From the NCBI GenBank assembly GCA_009692065.1, contig SHZY01000056.1, forward strand, positions 1 through 35,295: 35,295 bases of DNA, read 5' to 3'. The notes under the pieces were generated by a model. It saw nothing but the letters and a program-made list of their open reading frames with translations, searched no databases and was not told the origin of the DNA. This document shows positions 7,897 through 16,718 of the stretch, in pieces (position 1 is the stretch's first letter; every line of letters starts with the position of its first letter). The DNA comes from Gemmataceae bacterium (lineage in GTDB: Bacteria; Planctomycetota; Planctomycetia; Gemmatales; Gemmataceae). Both the position numbers and the translations under genes were made by a program.

Positions 7897-8813
7897 ATGA
7901 TCCGCTCCATCCTGGTTCCGCTGGACGGTTCGACGTTTGGCGAACACGCCTTGCCGCTCGCAATGAGCATGGCCCGGCGCATGAATGCTTCGCTGAACTT
8001 GTTGCACGTGCACTCGCTCCTGGATTCGACCTATGCGGAGTTGCAGGTCTTCGACAACACTCTCGATCAGGAGTTGCGCAACAAGGAACGGGACTATCTC
8101 CACGCCATTCAGAAGCAGGTGCAGGATCGGCTCTCGGTTCCCGTGTCCATCCGCAACGTGGATGGCGACGTGCCTGCGGTGATTCGTGAGCAGGCCGACA
8201 GCCTGCGGGCCAACTGGGTCGTGATGACCACGCACGGGCGCGGACCCCTGGGGCGTTTTTGGCTCGGCAGCACGACGGACGAACTGGTCCGCACCTTGCC
8301 GCCCATCCGCAGGAGCAACCGCCCGATCTGGCCAAGGAGCTCGGGTTCAAGCACCTGTTGATCCCGCTCGACGGAACGCCGCTCGCCGAGCAAATCCTCG
8401 AGCCCGCGTTGACGCTTGGCAAGGCGATGCAGGCGGATTACACGTTGCTCCGCGTCGTTACCCCCGTCTATCCCTTGACGCTTCCTGCCGAGCCGGCGAT
8501 CTTCGGCAGCGTTGCCACCGACATCATGGAGCGGGTCGAGAGGACCCATGCCGAGCTGAAGAAGGAGGCGAGCGAGTATCTGGAGAAAGTCGCGCAGCGT
8601 CTGCGCAGCGAGGATCTGAACGTACACACCCGCGTCATCGTCGAGGAGCAACCCGGCGTGGCGATCTTGGAGAGTGCCAAGCCTCCCCTCGACATGATCG
8701 CCATCGAGACGCACGGCCGCGGGGGACTGTCCCGTCTGTTGCTGGGCAGCGTCGCCGACAAGGTGATCCGCGGGTCGAGGTTGCCGATTCTTGTGCACAA
8801 GCCGAAGGTCTGA
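7897..8813 (+). pseudogene. Tandem universal stress protein (UspA x2), frameshifted
   Basis: Two UspA-like domains lie end to end but in different frames. The first (7897–8361) begins MIRSILVPLDGS after an AAGGAG site and contains TTHGRGPLGRFWLGSTTDELVR. It then loses homology at RTLPP and stops at 8361. The second (in the frame open from 8259 to 8813) reads FKHLLIPLDGTPLAEQIL… and ETHGRGGLSRLLLGS…PILVHKPKV. The break lies at about 8300–8312, where a Usp normally has a PVLLVRP strand; a short deletion there would explain both the missing strand and the frame change. If the shift is real, the product is either one truncated domain or two separate proteins. A sequencing error is the main alternative. 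Confidence 0.8.
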
Positions 8814-8828
8814 GATCAACTCGCCTTT

Positions 8829-8898
8829 GCGAGAGCTCTCGCTAACGATTGCGGCGAAAACGCCCATCCTGTCCCGAATCCGCACACTTCATCGTTAG
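8829..8898. terminator. Palindromes after the stress protein
   Basis: A perfect 14-base palindrome GCGAGAGCTCTCGC occupies 8829–8842. It is followed by an 8-base inverted pair CTAACGAT (8842–8849) and ATCGTTAG (8891–8898), then a run of A's. This is the only structure seen between the stress protein and the Hsp70 gene. A role in transcription termination is inferred. Confidence 0.4.
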
Positions 8899-8994
8899 GT
8901 AAAAAAACTACTGGAGAACTGCCCAGCGGCTGTGTAATTTGATATCGTGCCCTAAAGAGCAAGCGCCCCCGCCTCCAGCCAACGGATAGACAAA

Positions 8995-10731
8995 ATGCCC
9001 TACATCGGCATCGACTTCGGAACCAGCAATTCGGTAGCAGCGAATTTCCAGTACGGCCAGGCCGACGTCTTGCCCAACAGCGAGGGGCAGAAGTGGACCC
9101 CCTCGGTCGTCACCATGCGGCGCGACGGCAGCCTCGCCTTCGGGCAGGAAGCCAAGGAAAACTTCGACGAAGAACGTTCCATTCGCTCGATCAAGCGCAT
9201 CCTCGGCTCCGGCGAGCGTGTGCCCTTCGTCGGCCAAACGCTGCGCACCGAGCAGATCGCCACCATGCTCTTCACTAAGCTGAAGATGGACGCCCAGAAG
9301 GCTATCAACGAGAACTTCACCAAGGCCGTCGTCACGATTCCCGCCAACTCGAAGGGACTTGCCCGCCACGCGACCAAGCTGTGCGCGGGCGCCGCCGGCC
9401 TGCAGGTCTTGACGCTCATCAACGAGCCGACGGCCGCGGCCATCTGCTACGGCCTCAACGCCCAGCAAGATCAAACGGTGCTGGTGTACGACTTCGGCGG
9501 CGGCACGCTTGACGTGACCATTCTCCGCATCCATCACGGCGTGTTCGAAGAAATCTCCAGCAAGGGCGTCGGCAAGCTCGGCGGCGATGATCTCGATTCC
9601 GCCCTCGGCAATCTCCTGGCACGCCGCTTCATGGAGAAGAATGGCTACGACATCCTGACGTCCCCCTACAAGACGCAGTTCATGCTGGCCGTCGAGAAGG
9701 CCAAGATCGAGCTGTCGAGCCAGACCACGGCAATCGCCCGCAAGGCCGAGTTGGTCCCCGATAAGCACTTGAGCCTCGAAGAGGAAATCGATCGCCAGGC
9801 CTTCGAGCAGGAAATAATGCCGCTCGTCGTTCGATCGGGCCAGGCCATCGATGAGGCACTGTCGCTGCGCAGCATGAGGCCCAAGGACATCGACAAGATT
9901 CTGCTCGTGGGCGGCTGTAGCAAGATTCCGCTCGTGCGGAGGTTCGTCTCCGAGAAACTCGGCGGCAAGGAGCCCGAATCGTTCGAGAAGGTCGATCCGA
10001 TGACCTGCGTCGCGCAAGGGGCCGCCATCGTTGCCGCGATTTTGCAGGGCGCCCCGGGGCTCGATAATCACGCCTACAGCGTCAAGCTTGAACATTCGCT
10101 GTGCGCCAATCCGATCAATGAGAAGCGCCAGGTGTATCTCGATCCGATCATCAAGCGCGGCGTCGATATCCCGTGCTCGTTCACGAAGACCTATCACCCC
10201 GTTGCCGACCCGGCCGAGCGCGTCATCATCAGCGTCTTCGAAGGCGATGTGTACGACGACGTCGGCAACCAGGAAAACGTCAAGCTCGCCGAGATTCCCT
10301 GGGAGTTCAAGCCGGCCCGCCAGCAGCGCGATGGCGCCATCGAAGTCACCTTCGAATACGGCGACGACGGCATCCTCACCGTGCAGATCCACGATATCTA
10401 CACCGGCCAAAAGAAACGCTTCGCCATCCAGCAATCCGGCGCCGACCAGCTCGATGCCGGGCAGATCATGAAGATGAAGCGCATCAACGAAGACTTGATG
10501 AAACGCAGCGAGACGCTGGAGGACACGTCCGAATACCGCGATGCCGTCGAAGTCCTCAAGAAGACCGAGCAGGACGTGATCCCCAAGGTCGAGAATCCGG
10601 CCGACAAGCGCGAACTGGAGGACCTGTGCCGCATCGTCCGGGAGGCCATGTCCTCGGGCGACCGCAAGCGCATGGAGGAGTCAAGCTCGGCGCTGAACGA
10701 TCGGCTCCTGAATTACGCGTATTTACTGTAA
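8995..10731 (+). CDS. Hsp70/DnaK-family protein with shortened C-terminus
   Basis: ATP-dependent chaperone-type protein of 578 aa. Nucleotide-domain signatures: phosphate-1 GIDFGTSNS at residues 4–12, INEPTAAAICYGL, phosphate-2 VYDFGGGTLDVTIL, GGDDLDSAL and adenosine LLVGGCSKIPLVRR. A substrate-domain-like segment follows (PCSFTKTYHPVADPAERVIISVFEG), but the usual C-terminal lid and tail are short. It differs from housekeeping DnaK (GTSNS for GTTNS, no EEVD-like end), so it is probably a specialised paralogue of the kind numerous in planctomycetes. No grpE or dnaJ is adjacent. The following gene encodes a zinc-ribbon membrane protein that may be its partner. Confidence 0.92.
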   Translation: MPYIGIDFGTSNSVAANFQYGQADVLPNSEGQKWTPSVVTMRRDGSLAFGQEAKENFDEERSIRSIKRILGSGERVPFVGQTLRTEQIATMLFTKLKMDAQKAINENFTKAVVTIPANSKGLARHATKLCAGAAGLQVLTLINEPTAAAICYGLNAQQDQTVLVYDFGGGTLDVTILRIHHGVFEEISSKGVGKLGGDDLDSALGNLLARRFMEKNGYDILTSPYKTQFMLAVEKAKIELSSQTTAIARKAELVPDKHLSLEEEIDRQAFEQEIMPLVVRSGQAIDEALSLRSMRPKDIDKILLVGGCSKIPLVRRFVSEKLGGKEPESFEKVDPMTCVAQGAAIVAAILQGAPGLDNHAYSVKLEHSLCANPINEKRQVYLDPIIKRGVDIPCSFTKTYHPVADPAERVIISVFEGDVYDDVGNQENVKLAEIPWEFKPARQQRDGAIEVTFEYGDDGILTVQIHDIYTGQKKRFAIQQSGADQLDAGQIMKMKRINEDLMKRSETLEDTSEYRDAVEVLKKTEQDVIPKVENPADKRELEDLCRIVREAMSSGDRKRMEESSSALNDRLLNYAYLL

Positions 10732-10744
10732 GGAAAATCATCCG

Positions 10745-10879
10745 CGAAGGACACGAAGGGCACCAAGAGTGGAAAGACAGAAATGAAGCATCCTGGAGGA
10801 TGAATCCTGTTTTTCAAGCGATTGTCAGTCGTAACACAATTCACTCGTGCATTTCTCTTGGTGTCCTTCGTGCCCTTCG
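10745..10879. repeat. Inverted repeat with CGAAGGRCACGAAGG-type arms
   Basis: Arms at 10745–10769 and 10855–10879 pair with two mismatches over 25 bases (left arm begins CGAAGGACACGAAGG). The arms have an internal 9–10 base periodicity. The right arm ends about 27 bases before the start codon of the next gene, so it occupies that gene's leader. Confidence 0.85.
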
Positions 10880-10905
10880 TGGATGATTCTTGCTGGAGTC
10901 ATCCC

Positions 10906-11385
10906 ATGCCGAACTGCCCCCAGTGCACGAAGCCGTTGCGAGAGATCACGCGGCGTTGCCCGAGCTGCCAGGCCGATCTGGATTTGCTGGTGGATTACGT
11001 GAGCCATCTACAGGGCGGCCTGGAGCGCGCGGAGAACCTCGTGAAGGCAGGCGACCTTGGTCAGGCGATCTGGGCGTATCTGGAAGTGCTCGAAGTCGAT
11101 CCGGACAATCCGCAAGCGCGCAAGCAAATCGCACAGGTCGTGACTGCGGTGCGGCAGTTCGACACGATCATGCCCGGCCGGCGCTGGGCCAACAATCTGC
11201 CGCCGCTGGTGCCCCCCTCGCCGCGGCCCTGGTGGCATTGGGCTGTCTTCGCCGGCGCCATCGCAGCCGCTCTCGCGATTGGCTTCGCAGCCGACAAGAT
11301 CGAGCTGCCCGCGATTGAGTCCAAGGCGGAATTCAAGAAGGACAACAACGAAGGATTGATGGGTCCCATTCGGCCCGAGCGGTGA
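10906..11385 (+). CDS. Zinc-ribbon / TPR-like protein with one membrane helix
   Basis: A 159-aa protein. It begins with a double zinc ribbon (MPNCPQCTKPLREITRRCPSCQADLD), continues with a helical repeat segment resembling a TPR (GLERAENLVKAGDLGQAIWAYLEVLEVDPDNPQARKQI at about 32–70), then a proline-rich linker and a single helix (HWAVFAGAIAAALAIGFAA). The short C-terminal tail is charged. The ATG at 10906 is chosen because it starts the zinc ribbon. It follows the Hsp70 gene on the same strand, 174 bases away. Function is not known; pairing with the chaperone is inferred from position. Confidence 0.78.
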   Translation: MPNCPQCTKPLREITRRCPSCQADLDLLVDYVSHLQGGLERAENLVKAGDLGQAIWAYLEVLEVDPDNPQARKQIAQVVTAVRQFDTIMPGRRWANNLPPLVPPSPRPWWHWAVFAGAIAAALAIGFAADKIELPAIESKAEFKKDNNEGLMGPIRPER

Positions 11386-11559
11386 TTAACCCGAATTATT
11401 CACCACAGAGAACACAGAGAAAACCAATTGGGATAATGAGTTGCGGCGATATCTTGGTCCGACTAACACGGACATAGTGTATTCTACCTAATATGACTCT
11501 TCTCTGTGTTCTCTGTGCCTCTGTGGTTCAATGTCTGCGTCTTGAATAATCCGGGTTAA
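11386..11559. repeat. Inverted repeat with CCACAGAG-type arms
   Basis: Outer arms TTAACCCGAATTATTC (11386–11401) and GAATAATCCGGGTTAA (11544–11559) differ by one base. Inside them are CACCACAGAGAACACAGAG on the left and its near reverse complement on the right. It fills the whole gap between two convergent genes and overlaps the stop codon of the hydrolase gene at 11556–11558. Confidence 0.88.
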
Positions 11560-12416
11560 GGCATGTCCACGGGATGCAGGCGCAAGAACTCTTTCAGCGA
11601 CGTGAAGAACTCCTCCGACAACGGATCGTTATGATCCGCCCCTGCAAGCGAGAGAAAACGCTTGGGCTCCTTGGCGGCCTCGGCCAGCTTCGCGCCGTGA
11701 TGGTGCGGGATCAACCGGTCTGCCGTTCCGTGCGCGATGAACACCGGCCGCGGGCATGAGCCGATCTTGCTCAAGGTGTCGAACTGGTTCTTCATCAGCA
11801 TCCGCTTCGGCACCGGCAGCCACCAGTAGATGTCCGACGCGACGCCGGGAAGCGATGTGAACGTTTTCACCAGGATCAGGGCACGATGGTCCTTACGCGT
11901 CGCCAGATCGGTGACGACGCCGCCGCCCAGCGACGCTCCGTAGAGCATGATCTTGTGCGGGGCGATTTTCTTCTCCTCGTGCAACCAGGCATACGCCGCG
12001 TCGGCAGCCTGATAACAGCCTTGTTCGGTAGGGATGCCTTCGCTTTTGCCGTAGCCTGGATAATCGATGATGAGGACCGACGCGCCGAGGATCCTACTCA
12101 GCTTGACGATGGACCCGCCGCGATGGCTGAGGTTTCCCGCGTTGCCGTGGCAGTAGAGGATCGCCTGATCGGAATCGCTTACAGGGCACCACCAGGTGTG
12201 GATACGCGTGCCGTCGGCGGTGGTCAGGGTCACGTCCTCGATGCCTGGACTCGGCGGCGGCACCCAGGCATCGGCAGCAGAGCTCGGGCGAAAGACCAGC
12301 TTGTTTTCCAAGAAGAGCAACATCAGCACCAATCCAACATAGGCGATGACAAAGTAGCCGACGCAGCGCAGCCACGGCATGAGCGGTGAGCGTCGATCAT
12401 TCAGTGCAGGGTTCAT
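11556..12416 (-). CDS. Membrane-anchored alpha/beta hydrolase (BEM46/ABHD13-like)
   Basis: About 286 aa from the ATG at 12416. An N-terminal helix (VGYFVIAYVGLVLMLLFLE) anchors it; the rest is an alpha/beta hydrolase. Visible features: the oxyanion-loop motif YCHGNAGNLSHRGG, nucleophile elbow YGASLGGG (Ser in GASLG), acid Asp in HGTADRLIPHHHG and His in AGADHND. Substrate unknown; relatives act on esters or lipids. The open frame extends to 12758 only because an inverted repeat and the 3' end of lnt happen to be open. It follows lnt on the same strand. Confidence 0.88.
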   Translation of the reverse strand: MNPALNDRRSPLMPWLRCVGYFVIAYVGLVLMLLFLENKLVFRPSSAADAWVPPPSPGIEDVTLTTADGTRIHTWWCPVSDSDQAILYCHGNAGNLSHRGGSIVKLSRILGASVLIIDYPGYGKSEGIPTEQGCYQAADAAYAWLHEEKKIAPHKIMLYGASLGGGVVTDLATRKDHRALILVKTFTSLPGVASDIYWWLPVPKRMLMKNQFDTLSKIGSCPRPVFIAHGTADRLIPHHHGAKLAEAAKEPKRFLSLAGADHNDPLSEEFFTSLKEFLRLHPVDMP

Positions 12417-12444
12417 CGCATTTCTCGATCGCTCAGGCGCATTT

Positions 12445-12529
12445 GGGAGGGCGAGGCTCCTGCCGAGCCGGGGCGTGCAACAATATGGAATGATTACAAT
12501 TCTCGGCTCGGCGGGAGCCTCGCCCTCCC
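12445..12529. repeat. Inverted repeat with GGGAGGGCGAGGCTCC-type arms
   Basis: Arms 12445–12469 and 12505–12529 match at 24 of 25 positions around a 35-base AT-richer loop. It lies between lnt and the hydrolase gene and could separate their transcripts. Confidence 0.9.
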
Positions 12530-12549
12530 GGCAAAGTCTGCCAGAGGAT

Positions 12550-14427
12550 TCACGTCGCCACTCCGGCAGCCTTCGACGCAAGTCGTCGCCGCCAGACTGT
12601 CCACGCCGCGCCGCCCAGCAGGATGGCCCAGCAGGCGATCGGCAGCCAGTCGCCGGCCACCACGTAAAAGCTGAAGCGGCGATCAATCGGAACCACCGCC
12701 CGCAGGATGCCCGGTTTCTTTTTGAACTCGTGCCACTCCGACGCCGGCAGCTCGGCATAGCCCATCAACTCCTCGGTCACCCGCCACACCGGTGGCGGCG
12801 GCATTCCGGGAACCTCCTGCGGTTTCAGCACGCGTCCGTATGAATCGATCACCGCCGAAACGCCCATGTTGACGGCACGCACTATCGCCCGCCGGCATTC
12901 GATGGCGCGAAAGCGGCTCACCGCCAGATGCGCCTCGTGCTCGTTGGAGCCGTCGAACCAGCCGTCGTTCGAGATGTTGACGAGAAAGTCGACCGGTTCC
13001 CCGTCAGCGCTGTTTTCCAGATAGCGCCTTGCCAGGCACGGATCGGTGTCCTCGAAGCAGACCAATACGCCGAAGCGGTACTTGCCGACCTCGAAGCGAG
13101 TGAACTTCTCACCGCTCTTGATGCCGAAGTCGCCTTCATAGGGGGTCAGCCACGCCAGGAAAGGGAGCCAATCCTTGAACGGCACAAACTCGCCGAAGGG
13201 GACGCGGTGCATTTTATTGAATTGGCCGACGACGTTCCCCTGCGCGCTGAGTAGCACCGCCGAATTGAAGCGCACGTGCCGGCCGTTCTCATCGAGATAG
13301 TGCGTATTCATGCCGAGGAGGTGGGGCACGCGCTGTGCCTTCTCGAACTTGCCGGCGAAATCCTTCAGCCCGTCGCGGATGCTGGCCTCGGCATTGCGCC
13401 ATTCCATCGGCGCCTTTTCGATCGGCAAATCCGGGGATACTTGAACCCACGGACGCGGAAAGCTCGTCTCCGGCCAAATCACCAGATCGGGCCGCGTTTG
13501 CGTGGCACGCAGACTCAATGCCGCGAAGTGCTGGCTGATGTCTTCCGCGGCCAGCGCACTCTCGCGCAGCCGCTGGTCGAGGTTGCTCTGGAGCAAGCAC
13601 ACCGTCGGCCCCGCCTTGACATCGGTCTGGCCCAGGCGCATCGTGCCATACGCATAGGTCCCTATCAATAGCAACGCCGTGGCAGCCGCCTCGAGGATCA
13701 AGTTACGCCGGAACAGCCATTCCGACAGGAAGCTGCGATTGAGGATTTCCAGGCTTGAATACGTGCGGTAGGGCTCCAATTCGGCCTGGCCAAACCAGCG
13801 GCGCACTTCGGGGAACTGGTAGGCGATGTCGAAGAGCAACGCATTGACGGCCGCGACCACGAAGCTGACAAGGTAGACGCCGCCCAGATCGGTGATCTGA
13901 ATCATCGCCAGATATTCGTGCTGGGTGTGGGCCAGGAAGTACCAGGCGAAACCCGACATGAAAAACGAGCGGAAGTACTCGAGGGCAATCCACACCAGCG
14001 GCACGGAAACAACCAGCGGCAGCCGCCATCGCTCCAGCCGGCGAAGGCATGCGAGCGCTGCCACAAAATAGAGCGCGCAATAAGCGCTGAGCGCTAGCCA
14101 GGCCGCGGCCATCGAGCGATCGGCCACGCTCATCCACTGCAACACCGGCACGAAGAAGCCAAGCCCGCACAGAAACGCGCACAGGTAAACGAACGACGGC
14201 CGAGCCTGCGAGCGGACCAGGACCAGAAACGGCACGAGCGCGACCCAGCCGAGAAAGCCCCAGGACAGCGGATGAAAGCACATCCAGAGCAACACACTGC
14301 TGGCCGCCGTGGCCGCGAAGCAATAGAGGGCCGCGTACTGCGGCGCCGGCGCCTGGGTAGTTGGCGCTGGTGCTGGCTGCGTCTTTGCGGCCGGTGCGGT
14401 CTTCATGCGAATCGTTCCTGCAGCCAT
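12550..14427 (-). CDS. lnt: Apolipoprotein N-acyltransferase
   Basis: Inner-membrane enzyme that adds the third acyl chain to lipoproteins. It has 625 aa, longer than E. coli Lnt (512 aa), partly from a Pro/Ala-rich N-terminal stretch. The N-terminal half has about 6–7 helices (for example FLGWVALVPFLVLV, FFVPVLQWMSV). The nitrilase-like domain carries the Glu in VIWPETSFPRPW (near 317), the Lys in FNKMHRVPFGEFVPF (near 404) and the nucleophile Cys in GVLVCFEDTDP (near 455). A final helix closes the protein. The start is ATG at 14427 behind a strong GGAGGTGAG site. moeA lies upstream on the same strand. Confidence 0.92.
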   Translation of the reverse strand: MAAGTIRMKTAPAAKTQPAPAPTTQAPAPQYAALYCFAATAASSVLLWMCFHPLSWGFLGWVALVPFLVLVRSQARPSFVYLCAFLCGLGFFVPVLQWMSVADRSMAAAWLALSAYCALYFVAALACLRRLERWRLPLVVSVPLVWIALEYFRSFFMSGFAWYFLAHTQHEYLAMIQITDLGGVYLVSFVVAAVNALLFDIAYQFPEVRRWFGQAELEPYRTYSSLEILNRSFLSEWLFRRNLILEAAATALLLIGTYAYGTMRLGQTDVKAGPTVCLLQSNLDQRLRESALAAEDISQHFAALSLRATQTRPDLVIWPETSFPRPWVQVSPDLPIEKAPMEWRNAEASIRDGLKDFAGKFEKAQRVPHLLGMNTHYLDENGRHVRFNSAVLLSAQGNVVGQFNKMHRVPFGEFVPFKDWLPFLAWLTPYEGDFGIKSGEKFTRFEVGKYRFGVLVCFEDTDPCLARRYLENSADGEPVDFLVNISNDGWFDGSNEHEAHLAVSRFRAIECRRAIVRAVNMGVSAVIDSYGRVLKPQEVPGMPPPPVWRVTEELMGYAELPASEWHEFKKKPGILRAVVPIDRRFSFYVVAGDWLPIACWAILLGGAAWTVWRRRLASKAAGVAT

Positions 14428-14452
14428 GGCTCACCTCCGTGTGATTTCACCT

Positions 14453-14486
14453 CGTTGTGGCACGGTCTCCTGACCGTGCCACAACG
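14453..14486. terminator. Perfect 15-bp hairpin after moeA
   Basis: Arms CGTTGTGGCACGGTC (14453–14467) and its exact complement (14472–14486) flank a 4-base loop. It starts one base past the moeA stop codon and lies 25 bases upstream of the lnt start. It is the most terminator-like hairpin in the window, though without a long T-run. Confidence 0.75.
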
Positions 14487-14487
14487 T

Positions 14488-15693
14488 TTAGTCGTCGTTC
14501 TCCACGCACAACACCATCATCGTATCGCCGGCGCGATGGGTCACATCGCCCTCCGGCAACAGCACAAACGCATTGGCCGGCAGGACGCCGCGCAGGTCGG
14601 GCGAGCCGAACCATGCCGTCGGCTCGACGCTGCGGCCTGCGTCGGTAATCTGCAAGCGGGCTGGATGATAGGTTGGCCGATCGCTGCGGTACGGGTAATC
14701 CTTCGTCAACGTCGCCTTCACCCAGCACGGGCCGGGCGGCAGCGACATCAGCGCACGGATCGCAGGCCGCACGAACAACTCGAAGCATACCAGCGAGCTG
14801 ACCGGATTGCCTGGCAGTCCAAAAACAAGCTTGGATTGCTTCACACCAAACAGGATCGGCTTGCCGGGCTTCATCGCGACCTTGTGAAAGAGCGGCTCGA
14901 CGCCTAGCTCTGCCAGCACGCCAGGAACCAGATCGAGCTTGCCAGCCGACACGCCGCCGGAGAGGAGCAACACGTCGTTCTGCAAGCCCGTCGCGATCAG
15001 CGTGCGCAGATGGTCCGCTTCGTCGCGGGCAATGCCAAGAAAACGGGCCACGCCGCCGGCACGGGTGACCTGAGCCAGCAGCATCGGCCCGTTGCTGTTG
15101 CGTATCTGTCCCGGGCCCGGTTTCACGCTCGGCTCGACGATCTCGTCCCCCGTCGACAGGATCGCGACCGACGGCGCTTTCTGTACCCGCACCGTCGCGC
15201 GGCCGACGGTCGAGAGCAACCCGAACTCCTGCGGCCTCAAGCGAGCGCCGGCGTGCAACACCACCTCGCCGACGCGCATCTCCTTGGCCCGCGTCAGGAT
15301 ATTGAGCCCGGCCAGGACCTTGGGATCGTTGACGCGGACCTTGTTGCCCAAAAGCTCGCAGCGTTCGATCATGACGACGGCATCGACGCCCTTGGGAATC
15401 GGCGCCCCGGTCATGATGCGCGACGCTTGCCCGGTCTTGACTTCTACGGCCGGCGTCTTGCCGGCCGGGATTTCCTCGACAATCGTCAACTCGGCCTGCC
15501 CGTCGCGTAGATCGCCAGAGCGGAGCGCAAAGCCATCCATCATTGCCTTGTCGAACGGCGGCATGTCGAGATCGCTGGCGATGTCCTCCGCCAACACGAG
15601 ACCGAGTGCCTCCGGCCCGAGCGGCGCGTTCACCGGTGGCAGCGGTTGGGCGTGCCGCAGCACGATTTCCAGGGCCTCGGCCACGGTATGCAT
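14488..15693 (-). CDS. moeA: Molybdopterin molybdenumtransferase
   Basis: Inserts molybdate into adenylated molybdopterin. 401 aa, typical length. Motifs: PPFDKAMMDGFALRSGD near residue 45, PAGKTPAVEVKTGQASRIMTGAPIPKGVDAVVMIE, ILSTGDEIVEP, NSNGPMLLAQV, LSGGVSAGKLDLVP, HKVAMKPGKPILFG and FGLPGNPVSSLVCFELFVRP. The family usually shows GVSVGxxD where this protein has GVSAGKLD. It completes, with moaA/D/E, a nearly full Moco pathway in this window, although it is 9 kb from them. Start ATG at 15693. Confidence 0.95.
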   Translation of the reverse strand: MHTVAEALEIVLRHAQPLPPVNAPLGPEALGLVLAEDIASDLDMPPFDKAMMDGFALRSGDLRDGQAELTIVEEIPAGKTPAVEVKTGQASRIMTGAPIPKGVDAVVMIERCELLGNKVRVNDPKVLAGLNILTRAKEMRVGEVVLHAGARLRPQEFGLLSTVGRATVRVQKAPSVAILSTGDEIVEPSVKPGPGQIRNSNGPMLLAQVTRAGGVARFLGIARDEADHLRTLIATGLQNDVLLLSGGVSAGKLDLVPGVLAELGVEPLFHKVAMKPGKPILFGVKQSKLVFGLPGNPVSSLVCFELFVRPAIRALMSLPPGPCWVKATLTKDYPYRSDRPTYHPARLQITDAGRSVEPTAWFGSPDLRGVLPANAFVLLPEGDVTHRAGDTMMVLCVENDD

Positions 15694-15743
15694 GGGGTGA
15701 TTTTAGCATGACGGCCGGTTTTGTGCCTAGGCCAAGCCGTTCC

Positions 15744-15803
15744 TCGTTTAGCGCCAGCGCCAAAACATCGGACGTCCGGCGTTTTTCGGCGGGCGCTAAA
15801 CGA
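15744..15803. repeat. TTCGTTTAGCG palindrome family, copy 1
   Basis: Outer arms TCGTTTAGCGCC (15744–15755) and GGCGCTAAACGA (15792–15803) are perfect; the interior pairs further (CCAAAA…TTTTTCGG). It fills the gap between the DUF1080 gene and moeA, both on the minus strand. Confidence 0.85.
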
Positions 15804-15809
15804 ATTCGA

Positions 15810-16577
15810 TCAATTCAGTTCCTTCACGCAGATCTTGCGATAGCGCACCGATTTGCCGAAGAAGCGGTCCGGAGCGCCGCCGTGTACTTGCAGTGCGATG
15901 CCGCCGTCGTCGGGATGGCGTTTCTTCTCGTCGGTCCATTCCATGAACTTGGTGCCGTTGATCCAGGTATTGATGGTGGGCGGATTGCCGGTGATACTTG
16001 CCTTCAGCTCATTCCAGTCGTCGGCCTTCCAGAAGGTCGGCCATTTTTCTGGTGAGATAGGAAGGGGAGTCTTGGCCTTGTCCTTGCCCTTGATGTCGGC
16101 GGTGATCCTGTCGGGGGTGGCAAGGAAGCTGTAGTTGCGGAAGTGGAAGCCGCCGATGCCTTCGCCGTAGATGCCCATCAGGTTGCCGCCTTCGTAGTAG
16201 TCGATCATGCACTGGTACGCTTTGCCGTCCTCGGTGCTGCGCAGGAAGAGGCCGCTGTCGAGGCCAAAGTCATTTTTCATTTCGAGGACGACTTCGAAGT
16301 TTTTGTACTTCTTGTCGGTGACAATGATGCCGCCGTTGCCCGGTTCGTCCTGGGTGCCGGTGATGTAACCGTCTTTGACGACCCAGTGGCCGCCGGACTT
16401 GTTCTTGCTCTTGCCGCTGTGTCCGCTCTTGGCGCTGATGTGCCAGCCGTCGAGCGATTTGCCGTCGAAGATGGTGACGTAGCCGTCGCCTTTTGGCTTC
16501 TCGCGGGCGGGGGCGGCGGGTAGCATGAAGCCGGCGGCGATGAGGAGGGCGAGGATGGGGAGCAAGATGCGTTGCAT
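15810..16577 (-). CDS. Secreted DUF1080 protein (3-keto-disaccharide hydrolase-like)
   Basis: A 255-aa exported protein. The signal peptide is MQRILLPILALLIAAGFMLPAAPA. The mature part is one DUF1080 domain with a jelly-roll, lectin-like fold. It shows the family opening GYVTIFDGKSLDGWHIS, then GHWVVKDGYITGTQ, DSGLFLRSTEDGKAYQCMIDYYEG and TWINGTKFMEWTD, and ends GGIALQVHGG…VRYRKICVKEL. The family is very expanded in planctomycetes; some members hydrolyse 3-keto-glycosides, but most are not tested. It is divergent from the cysteine desulfurase gene. Confidence 0.93.
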   Translation of the reverse strand: MQRILLPILALLIAAGFMLPAAPAREKPKGDGYVTIFDGKSLDGWHISAKSGHSGKSKNKSGGHWVVKDGYITGTQDEPGNGGIIVTDKKYKNFEVVLEMKNDFGLDSGLFLRSTEDGKAYQCMIDYYEGGNLMGIYGEGIGGFHFRNYSFLATPDRITADIKGKDKAKTPLPISPEKWPTFWKADDWNELKASITGNPPTINTWINGTKFMEWTDEKKRHPDDGGIALQVHGGAPDRFFGKSVRYRKICVKELN

Positions 16578-16718
16578 GGGTGAGTTCTCCGAGGGATTGC
16601 GGGACGGTATTTGTGGTTAGTTATTGTATCCCGGCGAGCCGTACTGCGTGATCGGCCGGGTGCGAGCGCCTCAACCAGGCTCCTTACGGAGCTCGGCTCG
16701 CCTGAATACAATGGCGCC

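Noticed and set aside
7897..8813. Programmed frameshifting in the stress protein
   Set aside because: No slippery heptamer or strong downstream fold stands out at 8295–8315, and a conserved strand is missing, which fits a deletion better.
8908..10434. A 508-codon minus-strand open frame opposite the Hsp70 gene
   Set aside because: It is a shadow of a GC-rich gene with clear Hsp70 motifs on the plus strand; the minus-strand translation is Leu/Val/Asp-rich low-complexity without any family motif.
11386..11559. A possible CRISPR or tandem array in the CACAGAG region
   Set aside because: The units are too short, inverted around a loop, and have no spacers.
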